Shown here one piece after another: positions 36,496 to 44,919 of a stretch of DNA of 64,000 bases. The translations under genes and the position numbers were made by a program. The notes under the pieces were generated by a model. The model did no database searches and had not been told where the DNA came from. It saw nothing but the letters and a program-made list of their open reading frames with translations. The stretch is from an uncultured Chryseobacterium sp. (GTDB lineage Bacteria > Bacteroidota > Bacteroidia > Flavobacteriales > Weeksellaceae). The stretch covers positions 93,965 through 157,964 of the forward strand of contig CAJYWD010000001.1 of assembly GCA_913778505.1 (NCBI GenBank). The letters are read 5' to 3'. Within the stretch, counting starts at the first letter, position 1. Each line of letters starts with the position of its first letter.

Positions 36496-38772
36496 TCACT
36501 GATCGATATCATCGAAGATACTCCTTGAGCTAATTAGTTGTTCATTTTCATCCCGTAAATCTAATTTTCTTTGTGGCATTTCTCGTTTTTCATAATCAGT
36601 CTCCTCAGCCCAGTCCTTCGCTTTTTTTCTTTCTTTCTCTAAAACTTGACATATAGAATCTTCCTCGTCAAACTCCTTAAGCAGAATATTTATCTTTTCA
36701 TAGAATTCTTCCATATGCTCTTCTGGCGTATAATCATCGTAATCGTTAAAAATATTCTCATATTTTTGTCTGACGTCAGATATTTGAGGTAATAAGTCAT
36801 TTCTAATCTTTTGTTTTAGCTCCTGTAATTCTTCAAAAGAAAAAACAGATTGCATATTTTCATCTCTAAGTACATAGAGATCATCACCCGAGACAGTATG
36901 ATGAGAAATGTATTCTACAAACTTTTTCCTGTACTTTTCAGGTAGCAATCCAAACCTATTTAATTTAACAACTGTATCTATTTCCTTAGAATAATAAAAG
37001 TGCATTGTTGGCTTAACAATAATATCAAAAATTTCAGGTTTTTCATTCACAAATAATTTCAGGAATTCTTTAGATGATCTTCTTGAGAGAAAGGATAGCA
37101 ACTTTTTTAAAGCGTCCCATTCAGATAAATATGATAGTTTGTACGACTTTGATTCTTTAAATGAAAGCATTCGCTCAAGTACTATATTATACATCTTTTT
37201 AGGAACGACAATTGTCTTTTCCAGACCAATATCTCCACACGTTATTTGCTCTAGTAATTTTTCAACATTAGTGCCCCTCAAATAGATTTCTAGTAACTCT
37301 GGGCTTTGGGTGATTATCCTCGCATAAGCGTCGCCGATTGTAGGATGTTTATATCGCCACACCATATTGTCATCGATGAATGTGTGCTGTACTAAGCTTC
37401 CGTTCATAGAATCAAATGCCTGAACACAATTACCCAAACTACTACCCATCCTAGCAAGAAGGTTAATTTCATTTTCCTCTAACTCTAATGGACTAATTAG
37501 AAGACCACTACTCATATATACAAGCCCTAAGGCAGCCTTACAGTCATTATCAAGACTCCTGATCACATCTTCTAAAAAGCTCTCCTGCTTCTCTACAAAA
37601 TTTTGTAGCGAATATTCATTTATTGAAAGATTATTAGTGAAGACGGAATCACCTAATCTCCTTGCAGTTTCAGGAATAAAACGATTATTTTGACAAACAC
37701 CTGTTAAATAGGGTTTGATTATTGTCCGAAATGATTTTGGTTGATTACCAAGTTTAATATGATTGTAAAGTATCTTTTGTTTCTCATCAAGGGTTAATTT
37801 ATGTAAATCAATAACAACTTGGCTTTCATTAAATAGCGGAAATGCACTTTCTTTTAAATCATTTCTTGCACGCTTGTAAATGTAATCACGAGATGTCATC
37901 ACGATTTTAACGCCCTGCTTTAGCATTGCTTTTATTTCTATCAAAATATGATTCCATCTATTAACAAGACCAGACTCATACTGTGTTACGCCAAACGCAT
38001 CATCAATCCAAAAAAATTGATTAGGATCAGTAGGATTCCAATGTTTAGTTACTAAATCGGGAGTGTCTAGCTTGAATGTAGTTTGTTGCCATTGATCAAC
38101 TGCCGCCATTGCTAAGAGAGAAGCAATCGTTGTTTTTCCTGCTGCCGCCTCTCCAATAATAAGAACAAATCCGTGTTCATTCATTGCTTCTGCAGCCTTA
38201 TAATATGATGATGTAATAACTATTTTTGAAAGATCATCTCTCATTGATGAAAGTAGCTCTCTAGCTTGTGAGTAAGCTCTTTCATCAAGAATCTGACTTA
38301 AATCTCCTAATCCATAAATTCTAGGCACTAATGCCCTTAGCCTATTACTCTCTGTTATTTGATTAGAAATCCAATCGTTTCCAAAGATTCTCCATTTTTT
38401 CACACCTAATTTTTCTAGCTTCTTTGAATAAACCAATTCAAATTGACCAGAAACTCCAGCGTTGGTCATAAGAATATAACAATCACATCGTCCTTCAGCA
38501 ACGAGCCTTTCAATTTTTACGAACTCATCAGTGAGGTCACTTAATTTTAAATTACTCTGTACTTTATTAGTAAACTTACATTGAATGATAAAATGTCCGT
38601 TCAGATCTTCATCATTTTTTTGTTTCCAAGTTCCTGAAAAAGCACCATCGATACCAGCATCATTTGTATCTAAAAAGTTAGTTACAGTTTGTCCTAAGAT
38701 TTCTCGTACAATTGTTAGACAGAGTTGTTGGAAGTCATGCCATCCTAACCGATGTAATTCATATTTTATCAT
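36496..38772 (-). CDS. Mrr-like nuclease fused to STAND NTPase (defence-type)
   Basis: 758 aa. An N-terminal PD-(D/E)xK restriction-endonuclease fold is visible: 'FLDTNDAGIDGAF' (Asp42) and 'HFIIQCKFT' (QxK, 64-66). A STAND-type NTPase follows with Walker A 'GEAAAGKTT' (207-215), Walker B 'FFWIDDAFG' (253-261) and 'KIVMTSRDYIYKRAR' (sensor/Arg). The C-terminal ~350 residues are helical, likely the sensor. Nuclease-STAND fusions are known immune proteins that cut DNA after recognising a phage product. It stands alone with 263 nt of gene-free DNA before the integrase. Confidence 0.85.
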   Translation of the reverse strand: MIKYELHRLGWHDFQQLCLTIVREILGQTVTNFLDTNDAGIDGAFSGTWKQKNDEDLNGHFIIQCKFTNKVQSNLKLSDLTDEFVKIERLVAEGRCDCYILMTNAGVSGQFELVYSKKLEKLGVKKWRIFGNDWISNQITESNRLRALVPRIYGLGDLSQILDERAYSQARELLSSMRDDLSKIVITSSYYKAAEAMNEHGFVLIIGEAAAGKTTIASLLAMAAVDQWQQTTFKLDTPDLVTKHWNPTDPNQFFWIDDAFGVTQYESGLVNRWNHILIEIKAMLKQGVKIVMTSRDYIYKRARNDLKESAFPLFNESQVVIDLHKLTLDEKQKILYNHIKLGNQPKSFRTIIKPYLTGVCQNNRFIPETARRLGDSVFTNNLSINEYSLQNFVEKQESFLEDVIRSLDNDCKAALGLVYMSSGLLISPLELEENEINLLARMGSSLGNCVQAFDSMNGSLVQHTFIDDNMVWRYKHPTIGDAYARIITQSPELLEIYLRGTNVEKLLEQITCGDIGLEKTIVVPKKMYNIVLERMLSFKESKSYKLSYLSEWDALKKLLSFLSRRSSKEFLKLFVNEKPEIFDIIVKPTMHFYYSKEIDTVVKLNRFGLLPEKYRKKFVEYISHHTVSGDDLYVLRDENMQSVFSFEELQELKQKIRNDLLPQISDVRQKYENIFNDYDDYTPEEHMEEFYEKINILLKEFDEEDSICQVLEKERKKAKDWAEETDYEKREMPQRKLDLRDENEQLISSRSIFDDIDQ

Positions 38773-39035
38773 ATAAATCTAATTATAACAGAGTAAGTTT
38801 ATTACTTAACTTTACTATCTACTAATATAATAATATTTAAGCTTGTAAACTCATTGATCAGTCTTTCATTGAGGATAATTTTACTGGATTGTGCTTGGTG
38901 TTTTATCTGCTCTTTCACAAAAGCTTCTCAATCTTTCTCATTTTTATTGAATAGTAAATCATCATAGCATAATCTGTAAATTATTCGAAAGAATCCAACG
39001 TCCATAAAGGTTTTTTGTGTACTCTAACTTAATGA

Positions 39036-40277
39036 CTACTTAAAAACCTCATTCATATAGTTGATCTTATCATCTTCACTTGGTCTGTAGTAAGCATTGA
39101 AGACTTCTAAACTGGTGTGACCAGTGTAACTCATAATTACTTTATCCGGAACTCGTTTGTTTTTCATTATCGTGATGAAACTTCTTCTAGCAGTATGTGA
39201 GGAAATTCTTGTCCAAAACTCAGCTTTTTGGTCTACCAACTCATCTCCATACTTCATAGTCTTCTTTATTTCATCAGTAAATTCCAGCTTTTTAAAAACC
39301 TCCTTGATATACTCATTCATTTTTTGATTTGTGATACTAGGCAGGTTATAATCATACTTTTCTAGTATTGATTTAGAAATACTGTTTAAAGGAATTGCTA
39401 AGTTTTTAGATTTACTTTTTAAATCGATAACTCGTATGAAATTACCATCAACATCACTTCTTGAGATCGTGCTGTAATTACCAAATCTCATTCCTGTAGT
39501 GCACCCAAAGACAAAAAGGTCACGTACCCTTTCCAATCTTTTATTATCATTAAAGTCATAATTGTATATTAGCTCAACTTGTTCGTAATTTAAAGCTATT
39601 TCATCTGTAGTGAATTTCGCAGGTTTTTTAAAAGTAATAAAATTGTTATTGTAAGTATATTTTTTGTTAAGAGCCCAAAGAAGAAAAGTTTTGAGCAGAC
39701 CGACATTTCTATGTAATGTATTTGCAGAATGCTTTTTTTCTTCAATACAATACTTTAAAAACCTATTGTAAAGTTTATCATCAAATTTTCCCAGAGTAAT
39801 CTTAACTTTACAATTGCTTTCAAAATCTTCGAGTAGATTCTTATTGCATTTGTAACGCTTTAAAGTAGAATTTGAAATTGAATTCCCTGTATAGTCATTT
39901 TCTTTCTCATCTAAAAACTCCTGATAAATTCTAAAGAAATCACTTTTAACAGTAATTTTTTTAAACTTTTCATCAAATCTTTGTTTAAGAATATCGACGG
40001 TAAGTTCTTCATTTATGTTCTTATATCGATTTACGATCTCTGTAAAGAAACTGCTGTATCGATCTAATTGCATTTTGACGCTTCGATGAATTTCCGCCTT
40101 TTTAGTCCTTCCGTTTAGGTCATTTGGTTGTCTACCTTCAAAATCCCATTCGCTTGGTTTTATTTTCTCGCCCGTAGAATAGATGAAATTCTTATTTTCA
40201 TTGTTGAAAAAAGAACGGAAATAAATCAAAGATTCCTTTGTACCATTGGGCTGCTTAAGTTTAAAAGTGTAGTTCAT
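39036..40277 (-). CDS. int: tyrosine site-specific integrase of the element
   Basis: 413 aa. An N-terminal arm-binding part (1-110) precedes a SAM-like core-binding domain (about 112-215) and a catalytic domain with Arg264 ('TTGMRFGNY'), His361-xx-Arg364 ('SSHTARRSF'), His387 ('GHTSLEVF') and the Tyr nucleophile at 396/397 ('NAYYRP'). It cuts and rejoins the att sites in ssrA. Its ATG (40275-40277) abuts the direct repeat at 40279-40298, so arm binding may also repress its own promoter. It lies 141 nt from attR, as usual. Confidence 0.92.
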   Translation of the reverse strand: MNYTFKLKQPNGTKESLIYFRSFFNNENKNFIYSTGEKIKPSEWDFEGRQPNDLNGRTKKAEIHRSVKMQLDRYSSFFTEIVNRYKNINEELTVDILKQRFDEKFKKITVKSDFFRIYQEFLDEKENDYTGNSISNSTLKRYKCNKNLLEDFESNCKVKITLGKFDDKLYNRFLKYCIEEKKHSANTLHRNVGLLKTFLLWALNKKYTYNNNFITFKKPAKFTTDEIALNYEQVELIYNYDFNDNKRLERVRDLFVFGCTTGMRFGNYSTISRSDVDGNFIRVIDLKSKSKNLAIPLNSISKSILEKYDYNLPSITNQKMNEYIKEVFKKLEFTDEIKKTMKYGDELVDQKAEFWTRISSHTARRSFITIMKNKRVPDKVIMSYTGHTSLEVFNAYYRPSEDDKINYMNEVFK

Positions 40278-40278
40278 C

Positions 40279-40298
40279 AGGTGCCAGTTTAGGTGCTA
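40279..40298. repeat. right integrase arm-type direct repeat
   Basis: This 20-mer matches 22369-22388 with one mismatch (GTGCC for GTGCT), in the same orientation, and ends 1 nt from the integrase start codon. Confidence 0.55.
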
Positions 40299-40417
40299 CT
40301 TCTTCTATATTTAGACATAAAAACTAAGTATATTAGTTTATACAAATATAGTTAAAATACTGATAAATAGATACATTACATATTTTGAGTTATGTTAAAA
40401 TATAATAGGTTCAAAAA

Positions 40418-40430
40418 CCTCCAACTCCAC
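40418..40430. repeat. attR: right 13-bp direct repeat
   Basis: CCTCCAACTCCAC, an exact copy of the ssrA 3' end at 22313-22325, preceded by a degenerate T-arm (GGTTCAAAAA). It marks the right end of the element. Confidence 0.85.
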
Positions 40431-40462
40431 AATCAACATTGATTACAATGGTTCCAAAAATG

Positions 40463-40492
40463 ACACTCGGTTTCAAAAGCCGGGTGTTGTTA
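40463..40492 (+). terminator. original ssrA terminator displaced by the insertion
   Basis: CACTCGG (40464-40470) pairs with CCGGGTG (40480-40486) around an 8-9 nt loop, followed by TTGTTATTT. It lies 33 nt to the right of attR in the tmRNA's direction, where ssrA's own terminator would have been before integration. Confidence 0.6.
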
Positions 40493-41442
40493 TTTACTAA
40501 AATACCCTCTACGATTCGTAGTCAGATTTTCAGAATTTTTCCCGCTTTTTGAGTGGCTCAACAAAATAAAAAGGGCGGTTACGCTGGTTTCACTTTTGTA
40601 AGCAATCTCGAATATCTGAAAAACCGCATAAGCGCATGCTTTCGAAAGATTGGTAATGTTATCGTCCCGATAAACAGGATATTCTTGTAGTTTTGCGTGC
40701 GGTATAGCGGATGTGGAGACAATTGACGTATGTGTCAAATTTTTATTCCGCCGGGCTTTTACAATCCCTGAAAGATACTTTTTACCGGTATTGAGATCGT
40801 TAGACATCTATGTAAGGTTAATATGTTTCCTGAGATATCTATCAGACTTTCCGAACTTGGACGATTTCTTCAGAATGCTATCAAGCCTATTATCCGAAAT
40901 GCTATCCGCCGTTCTGGAAGAGCCTGCTGCTTTTGCCTGCACTGGTTTGTTTTCATGAGTTTCCTGATTGATGGCCTCTTGATTGTGTTTCAGTTTTTTC
41001 AGCAGCTTTTTGGTAGTCCGGTTCCAAAGCTGGTCTCTTCTTTTTTCGTCTGCAAAAATAAATAACGGCAATCACCGCTTTAACGACAAACCCGACAATC
41101 AAAAATGTAAAAATAGCATCTGTAATATCTGTTTCTGCATCTATTTCTGTAAGTGTATTCTTCCGGACATTCCAATCATTAGTCTTTATCAGCCTAAATA
41201 GCTTTTTCTGATGTTCTGGATAATGTTTTGACTGATCTCAATTACCTATCTGTAAGGTTCGATCTTACCAGAATTATAAGAATGGATTTTCTTATTTTCG
41301 GATTAGCTTCTTTGCGATTCCGCATTAGTACTTTTTTCCCGAACTCAATCGCATTGACATATCGAGTTTTCGCTTTATCGAACAAAATGTAAGTCAGGAA
41401 TTTGGAGGAGCTTTCTAAAACAATTTTAAAAATTTCATACAA
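40490..41442 (-). pseudogene. degraded gene remnant beside attR
   Basis: On the minus strand, protein-like stretches pass between frames. 41442-41242 encodes 66 aa. 41237-40953 is open for 95 codons without a start, with a membrane-helix-like 'AIFTFLIVGFVVKAVIAVIY'. 41071-40490 reads 87 aa, a TAA, then 105 aa in the same frame. The 105-aa part alone could still be a small gene, but nothing in it is recognised. It is probably an old broken coding region. Confidence 0.35.
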
Positions 41443-41511
41443 TTTTATCAGCCTTGATTTTAATTATCAGATTATAAATTTTATCTTCACCGTCTCAAAA
41501 AAATAATCTAT

Positions 41512-42219
41512 ATGAGTGTTCACATCAGTGCACAAAAAGGACAGATTGCCAAAACAGTATTGATGCCCGGCGATCCGTTACGTGCAAAATATATTGCTGA
41601 AAATTATCTTTCTGACGCCATACTGGTAAGCCAGACCAGAAATATTTTTTTCTATACAGGAACTTATAAAGGACGGGAAATTACCGTTGGTGCCAGTGGT
41701 ATGGGCTTTCCAAGTATCGGTATTTATTCTTACGAACTTTATACAGAATACGAAGTAGATACAATCATCCGAATCGGGACTTGTGGAGCGTATTCCACAG
41801 AACTTAATCTGTTTGATATCCTGAATGTGGAAAAAGCAGTAAGTGAAAGTACTTATGCTAAGTTTGCATGGGGAATTGACGAAGACGCTATCCCGCATCA
41901 AGGGGACGCTTTCGACAAAATTGCTGACACTTCCGAGACGCTGGGATTGAAAACCAAAGCCGTCAACATCCATTCCAGCGATATTTTTTACCGGCTGGAT
42001 CCTGCAGTTCCGGCTATTGCTGAACAGTACAATTGTCCGGCGGTGGAGATGGAAGCGTTTGGTCTATTTGCTAATGCTAAACATCTTGGGAAAAATGCAG
42101 CCACAATCCTGACCGTTTCAGACATTATTCCTACAAAAGAATTTATTTCTGCCGATCAGCGTGAGCAGGCGCTCAGAACCATGATGGAACTGGCTTTGGA
42201 AAGCACACTAAAGTTTTAA
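41512..42219 (+). CDS. deoD: purine-nucleoside phosphorylase (DeoD type)
   Basis: 235 aa, the usual length of hexameric DeoD. Landmarks are 'VLMPGDPLRAKYIAENYL' (phosphate-binding Gly-Asp-Pro), 'RIGTCGAY', 'CPAVEMEAFGLF' (ribose-binding Glu-Met-Glu) and 'TVSDII' (base-binding Asp). It releases purines plus ribose 1-phosphate in nucleoside salvage. It is monocistronic and convergent with the M4 protease gene, sharing a bidirectional terminator. Confidence 0.95.
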   Translation: MSVHISAQKGQIAKTVLMPGDPLRAKYIAENYLSDAILVSQTRNIFFYTGTYKGREITVGASGMGFPSIGIYSYELYTEYEVDTIIRIGTCGAYSTELNLFDILNVEKAVSESTYAKFAWGIDEDAIPHQGDAFDKIADTSETLGLKTKAVNIHSSDIFYRLDPAVPAIAEQYNCPAVEMEAFGLFANAKHLGKNAATILTVSDIIPTKEFISADQREQALRTMMELALESTLKF

Positions 42220-42240
42220 CTTTACTAAAATTAATATAAA

Positions 42241-42271
42241 AATGCCTGCGAATTATTTCACAGGCATTTTT
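42241..42271. terminator. bidirectional terminator between deoD and the M4 protease gene
   Basis: The stem AATGCCTG/CAGGCATT (42241-42248, 42261-42268) is followed by T on the plus strand and preceded by A-rich DNA giving T on the minus strand. Confidence 0.8.
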
Positions 42272-42289
42272 CATGGCTAGGATTTTAAG

Positions 42290-44839
42290 TTATTTTTTAA
42301 TCACTTTCACCGTATTATCTTCATTGTCGGATTTCACTTTCAGAATATAAGTTCCATTGCTTAGCATGCTCATATCCAGCGATGCTTTATTGAAACCATT
42401 ATTCATGTTGAAATTTTTGATCAGCTGTCCTGCCGCATTATAGACTTCCACCTGCTTCAAGTTAGAATTTCTGGTATTCTGAATGGTTACAAAACCAGAG
42501 GTCGGATTTGGATAAACCGTTATGCCGTTTTGTTTCTGCACATCTTCCACTGCCAATACACTGCAGTTGTACACATACAATTCGTCCAGATACCAGCCAT
42601 CTACGCCATTGCAACCATCTGTGCCAAATTCAAATCTAAATCTGATATTGGAACCGGACACGGCTCCAATCTTGGACAGATCAATAACAGACTGCCCCCA
42701 GCTTCCCGATAATGAGCCACCATCAGTACCTGTGAAAGCGCGTTGACCTTTCAATGGATTGTTATTATCAGAGGTTCCGTCTAAAACCGTGTTATAACCG
42801 TTGTAAGTGAAGGCGGTGATCGGCAACAATGTCCAGGAACCACCATTCAGACTATATTTAATGTTCCCTCCATCCCACTTAGCCTCGGTGGCAACATAAT
42901 GATTAAATGCCATTTCGTATTTACCACTACTGAACGTCGGGATCGTAATTGTTGGACTTTCCAAACGTAAAATTCCATTTTGCAGATCATTGGCACAATC
43001 CCCATTGATAGGATCTGCTGCAAAAATAGCTTTTCCTGTCCTACCTTTCGGTAAGTTAGATTTGATGCTCCAGTCTCTTTCTTCCCAAGTAGAAGGTTTG
43101 GTCGGAATATTGGTAACTGTCCAGTTACCTAAACCATTTTCCCAATCTTCTTTGAATAAAGGATTGCTGGTAGCACTTCCGCACAAGATTGGCGCGTTCT
43201 GGGCGAGCAATGGCACATAATTACACTGTTCTGCCGGCGAAACTCTGAGCTGCATTGCTAATATAGCATTCTTTAAATTCTGGATATCCGAAGCATTAAT
43301 AGACTGCCCACTGAGACCAGCGGGTGCAGAACTTGTAGAAAGGCCCTGAAGGTTAATCCCTATCAAGTCATTGGCAGCAGCTTCCAAGGCGTCTGCAAAG
43401 TTGTAAAAATCGCTGGTCGCTGTGAGATACGTAGTCTGCGCCTTCCACCAAAGATGAGCTGCCTTTACAAAGCCAATTCCAGAAACTGTGTAGCCATTAT
43501 AAGTTCCGCCATCTACCAGGAGTGCATATAGGTGATTGGTAACACCGGAATTGGTATGCACACCGCCGCTGTCGGCAGTTCCACAGTAATAATAGGACGG
43601 ATCAAGAACTTTCGCCGGATCTCCCTTACAGTTTGGATTCCACATATCACGTATGGCACCACCAAATGCTGTTGCATCTTCCCCAATCTTCCAGCGCAAA
43701 GATCCTGAACATGAAGGTGTAGTTCGGACGGAAACATCTTCACCTTCATCCATATAATTATTAATCAGATCGATCGTTTCTCCCCAGACATCGGAGTAGG
43801 ATTCATTGAGGGCTCCGGATTGGTATTGATAAATCAGTCCGCTGGTATATTCTGTGTAAGCATGTCCCCACTCGTGCGCAATCACATCATCGGTTGCCGT
43901 ACCGTCACAATAACCTGCGTAGGTTCCGTTCCAGCGCGCATTCGGACAACTGATTGTAGGATCATTATTTACAGTAATCATCGTGTGATCCTGTGCGTCA
44001 TAGGACACATAGCCGAAAGCATTTTTGAAAAAATTATAAACGTGCTCCGATGTCGTAACTTCATGCTGCTGCCAGATACTTAATGTTCCCGGAAAAGCAT
44101 CACCTTCCTTCCATTTCAGGTTCGTAGCATTAGTATTGGTTTCATACAATTTCCGGTCAATCGGATGAATGCCGGTAAATTGATCCACAAGCTCACCGGT
44201 GTGCGCGTCAATGAAAAGAAATTCACGCACATCTTTCCTGTTGGTCACTTCTATTTCGTAAGCGAGATAAGGCGTTGCAATACCGCCCTGGGCCAGATTT
44301 TTTGGAAAAACTATCAGATTAATTTTTGGCGTTTCCAGCGCCGTTCCGGACTGATTGAGATTCTGTCCAGACACCAGACTTTTTGCAATCGCTGCCGCAT
44401 CGGATTGGGAAATATGCGGTTTGGTATTGACCTTAATATTGGAAATAGCATTGCCGTTGACAGATGTCAGCTGCTGCTCCTTGTTAAAGTGAAACTTCAG
44501 CACGCCGTCGTACACAGGCACACCCTGATGCTGCTGTCTATAGATGATGTTCTTCAGACCGTAATTGTCCGTGTGCTCTTCTACGAACACAAGATCATTG
44601 GCAGATTTCAGGTTGAATGCCTTGAATTTGTTGGCAATAAATTCCTCAGCCACTCCTCTTGCATTTGAAGATTTGAAGACATTAGCGGATGGATTATTAA
44701 AGCGGATAAAATCCGGGTTCGAAGTGCTGGCACTTACAGAAACAGTAGCCTGCTGTCTTAGCCTGCTCAGTTCATGCGACTCCTGAGAATACGCCAGTGA
44801 CGAAACCAGTACCGCAGCCAATAGTATGTTTTTCTTCAT
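42290..44839 (-). CDS. secreted thermolysin-like (M4) metalloprotease with T9SS domain
   Basis: 849 aa. Signal peptide (1-18), an FTP/PepSY propeptide (about 50-220, 'AEEFIANKFKAFNLKSANDL'), then the M4 catalytic domain with zinc site 'VIAHEWGHAYTEY' near residue 320 and the third ligand Glu in 'GALNESYSDVWGE' near 345. A beta-sandwich domain (about 560-760, 'GWYLDELYVYNC') and a type A T9SS sorting domain ('ITVYPNPTSGFVTIQN'...'VKVIKK') complete it. It is expected to be exported, self-processed and used for protein digestion. Confidence 0.93.
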   Translation of the reverse strand: MKKNILLAAVLVSSLAYSQESHELSRLRQQATVSVSASTSNPDFIRFNNPSANVFKSSNARGVAEEFIANKFKAFNLKSANDLVFVEEHTDNYGLKNIIYRQQHQGVPVYDGVLKFHFNKEQQLTSVNGNAISNIKVNTKPHISQSDAAAIAKSLVSGQNLNQSGTALETPKINLIVFPKNLAQGGIATPYLAYEIEVTNRKDVREFLFIDAHTGELVDQFTGIHPIDRKLYETNTNATNLKWKEGDAFPGTLSIWQQHEVTTSEHVYNFFKNAFGYVSYDAQDHTMITVNNDPTISCPNARWNGTYAGYCDGTATDDVIAHEWGHAYTEYTSGLIYQYQSGALNESYSDVWGETIDLINNYMDEGEDVSVRTTPSCSGSLRWKIGEDATAFGGAIRDMWNPNCKGDPAKVLDPSYYYCGTADSGGVHTNSGVTNHLYALLVDGGTYNGYTVSGIGFVKAAHLWWKAQTTYLTATSDFYNFADALEAAANDLIGINLQGLSTSSAPAGLSGQSINASDIQNLKNAILAMQLRVSPAEQCNYVPLLAQNAPILCGSATSNPLFKEDWENGLGNWTVTNIPTKPSTWEERDWSIKSNLPKGRTGKAIFAADPINGDCANDLQNGILRLESPTITIPTFSSGKYEMAFNHYVATEAKWDGGNIKYSLNGGSWTLLPITAFTYNGYNTVLDGTSDNNNPLKGQRAFTGTDGGSLSGSWGQSVIDLSKIGAVSGSNIRFRFEFGTDGCNGVDGWYLDELYVYNCSVLAVEDVQKQNGITVYPNPTSGFVTIQNTRNSNLKQVEVYNAAGQLIKNFNMNNGFNKASLDMSMLSNGTYILKVKSDNEDNTVKVIKK

Positions 44840-44919
44840 TTTTAAATTTAATTGATAGCAAATATAGTTAATATTCGATGCAATAAAATCAATAAAAATG
44901 AATAATTGATAGCAATCTG

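Larger units (their letters stand above)
22313..40430. mobile_element. integrative mobilizable element in ssrA (about 18.1 kb)
   Basis: Bounded by the 13-bp att repeats. From left to right it carries a small HTH gene, a frameshifted PHP-ATPase gene, an XRE regulator, a sigma factor with nuclease-dead Cas12f, a PIN-like membrane protein, a relaxase with oriT-like repeats, Toprim and helicase genes, an excisionase-type HTH gene, an unknown gene, an Mrr/STAND NTPase and a tyrosine integrase. No conjugative pilus or coupling-protein genes are present, so it would need a helper element for transfer. Most element genes are noticeably more AT-rich than the ribosomal and core genes around it. Confidence 0.85.

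Noticed and set aside
44165..44668. 167-codon plus-strand frame inside the M4 protease gene
   Set aside because: Antisense to a clear protease propeptide with a signal peptide; no family features of its own.
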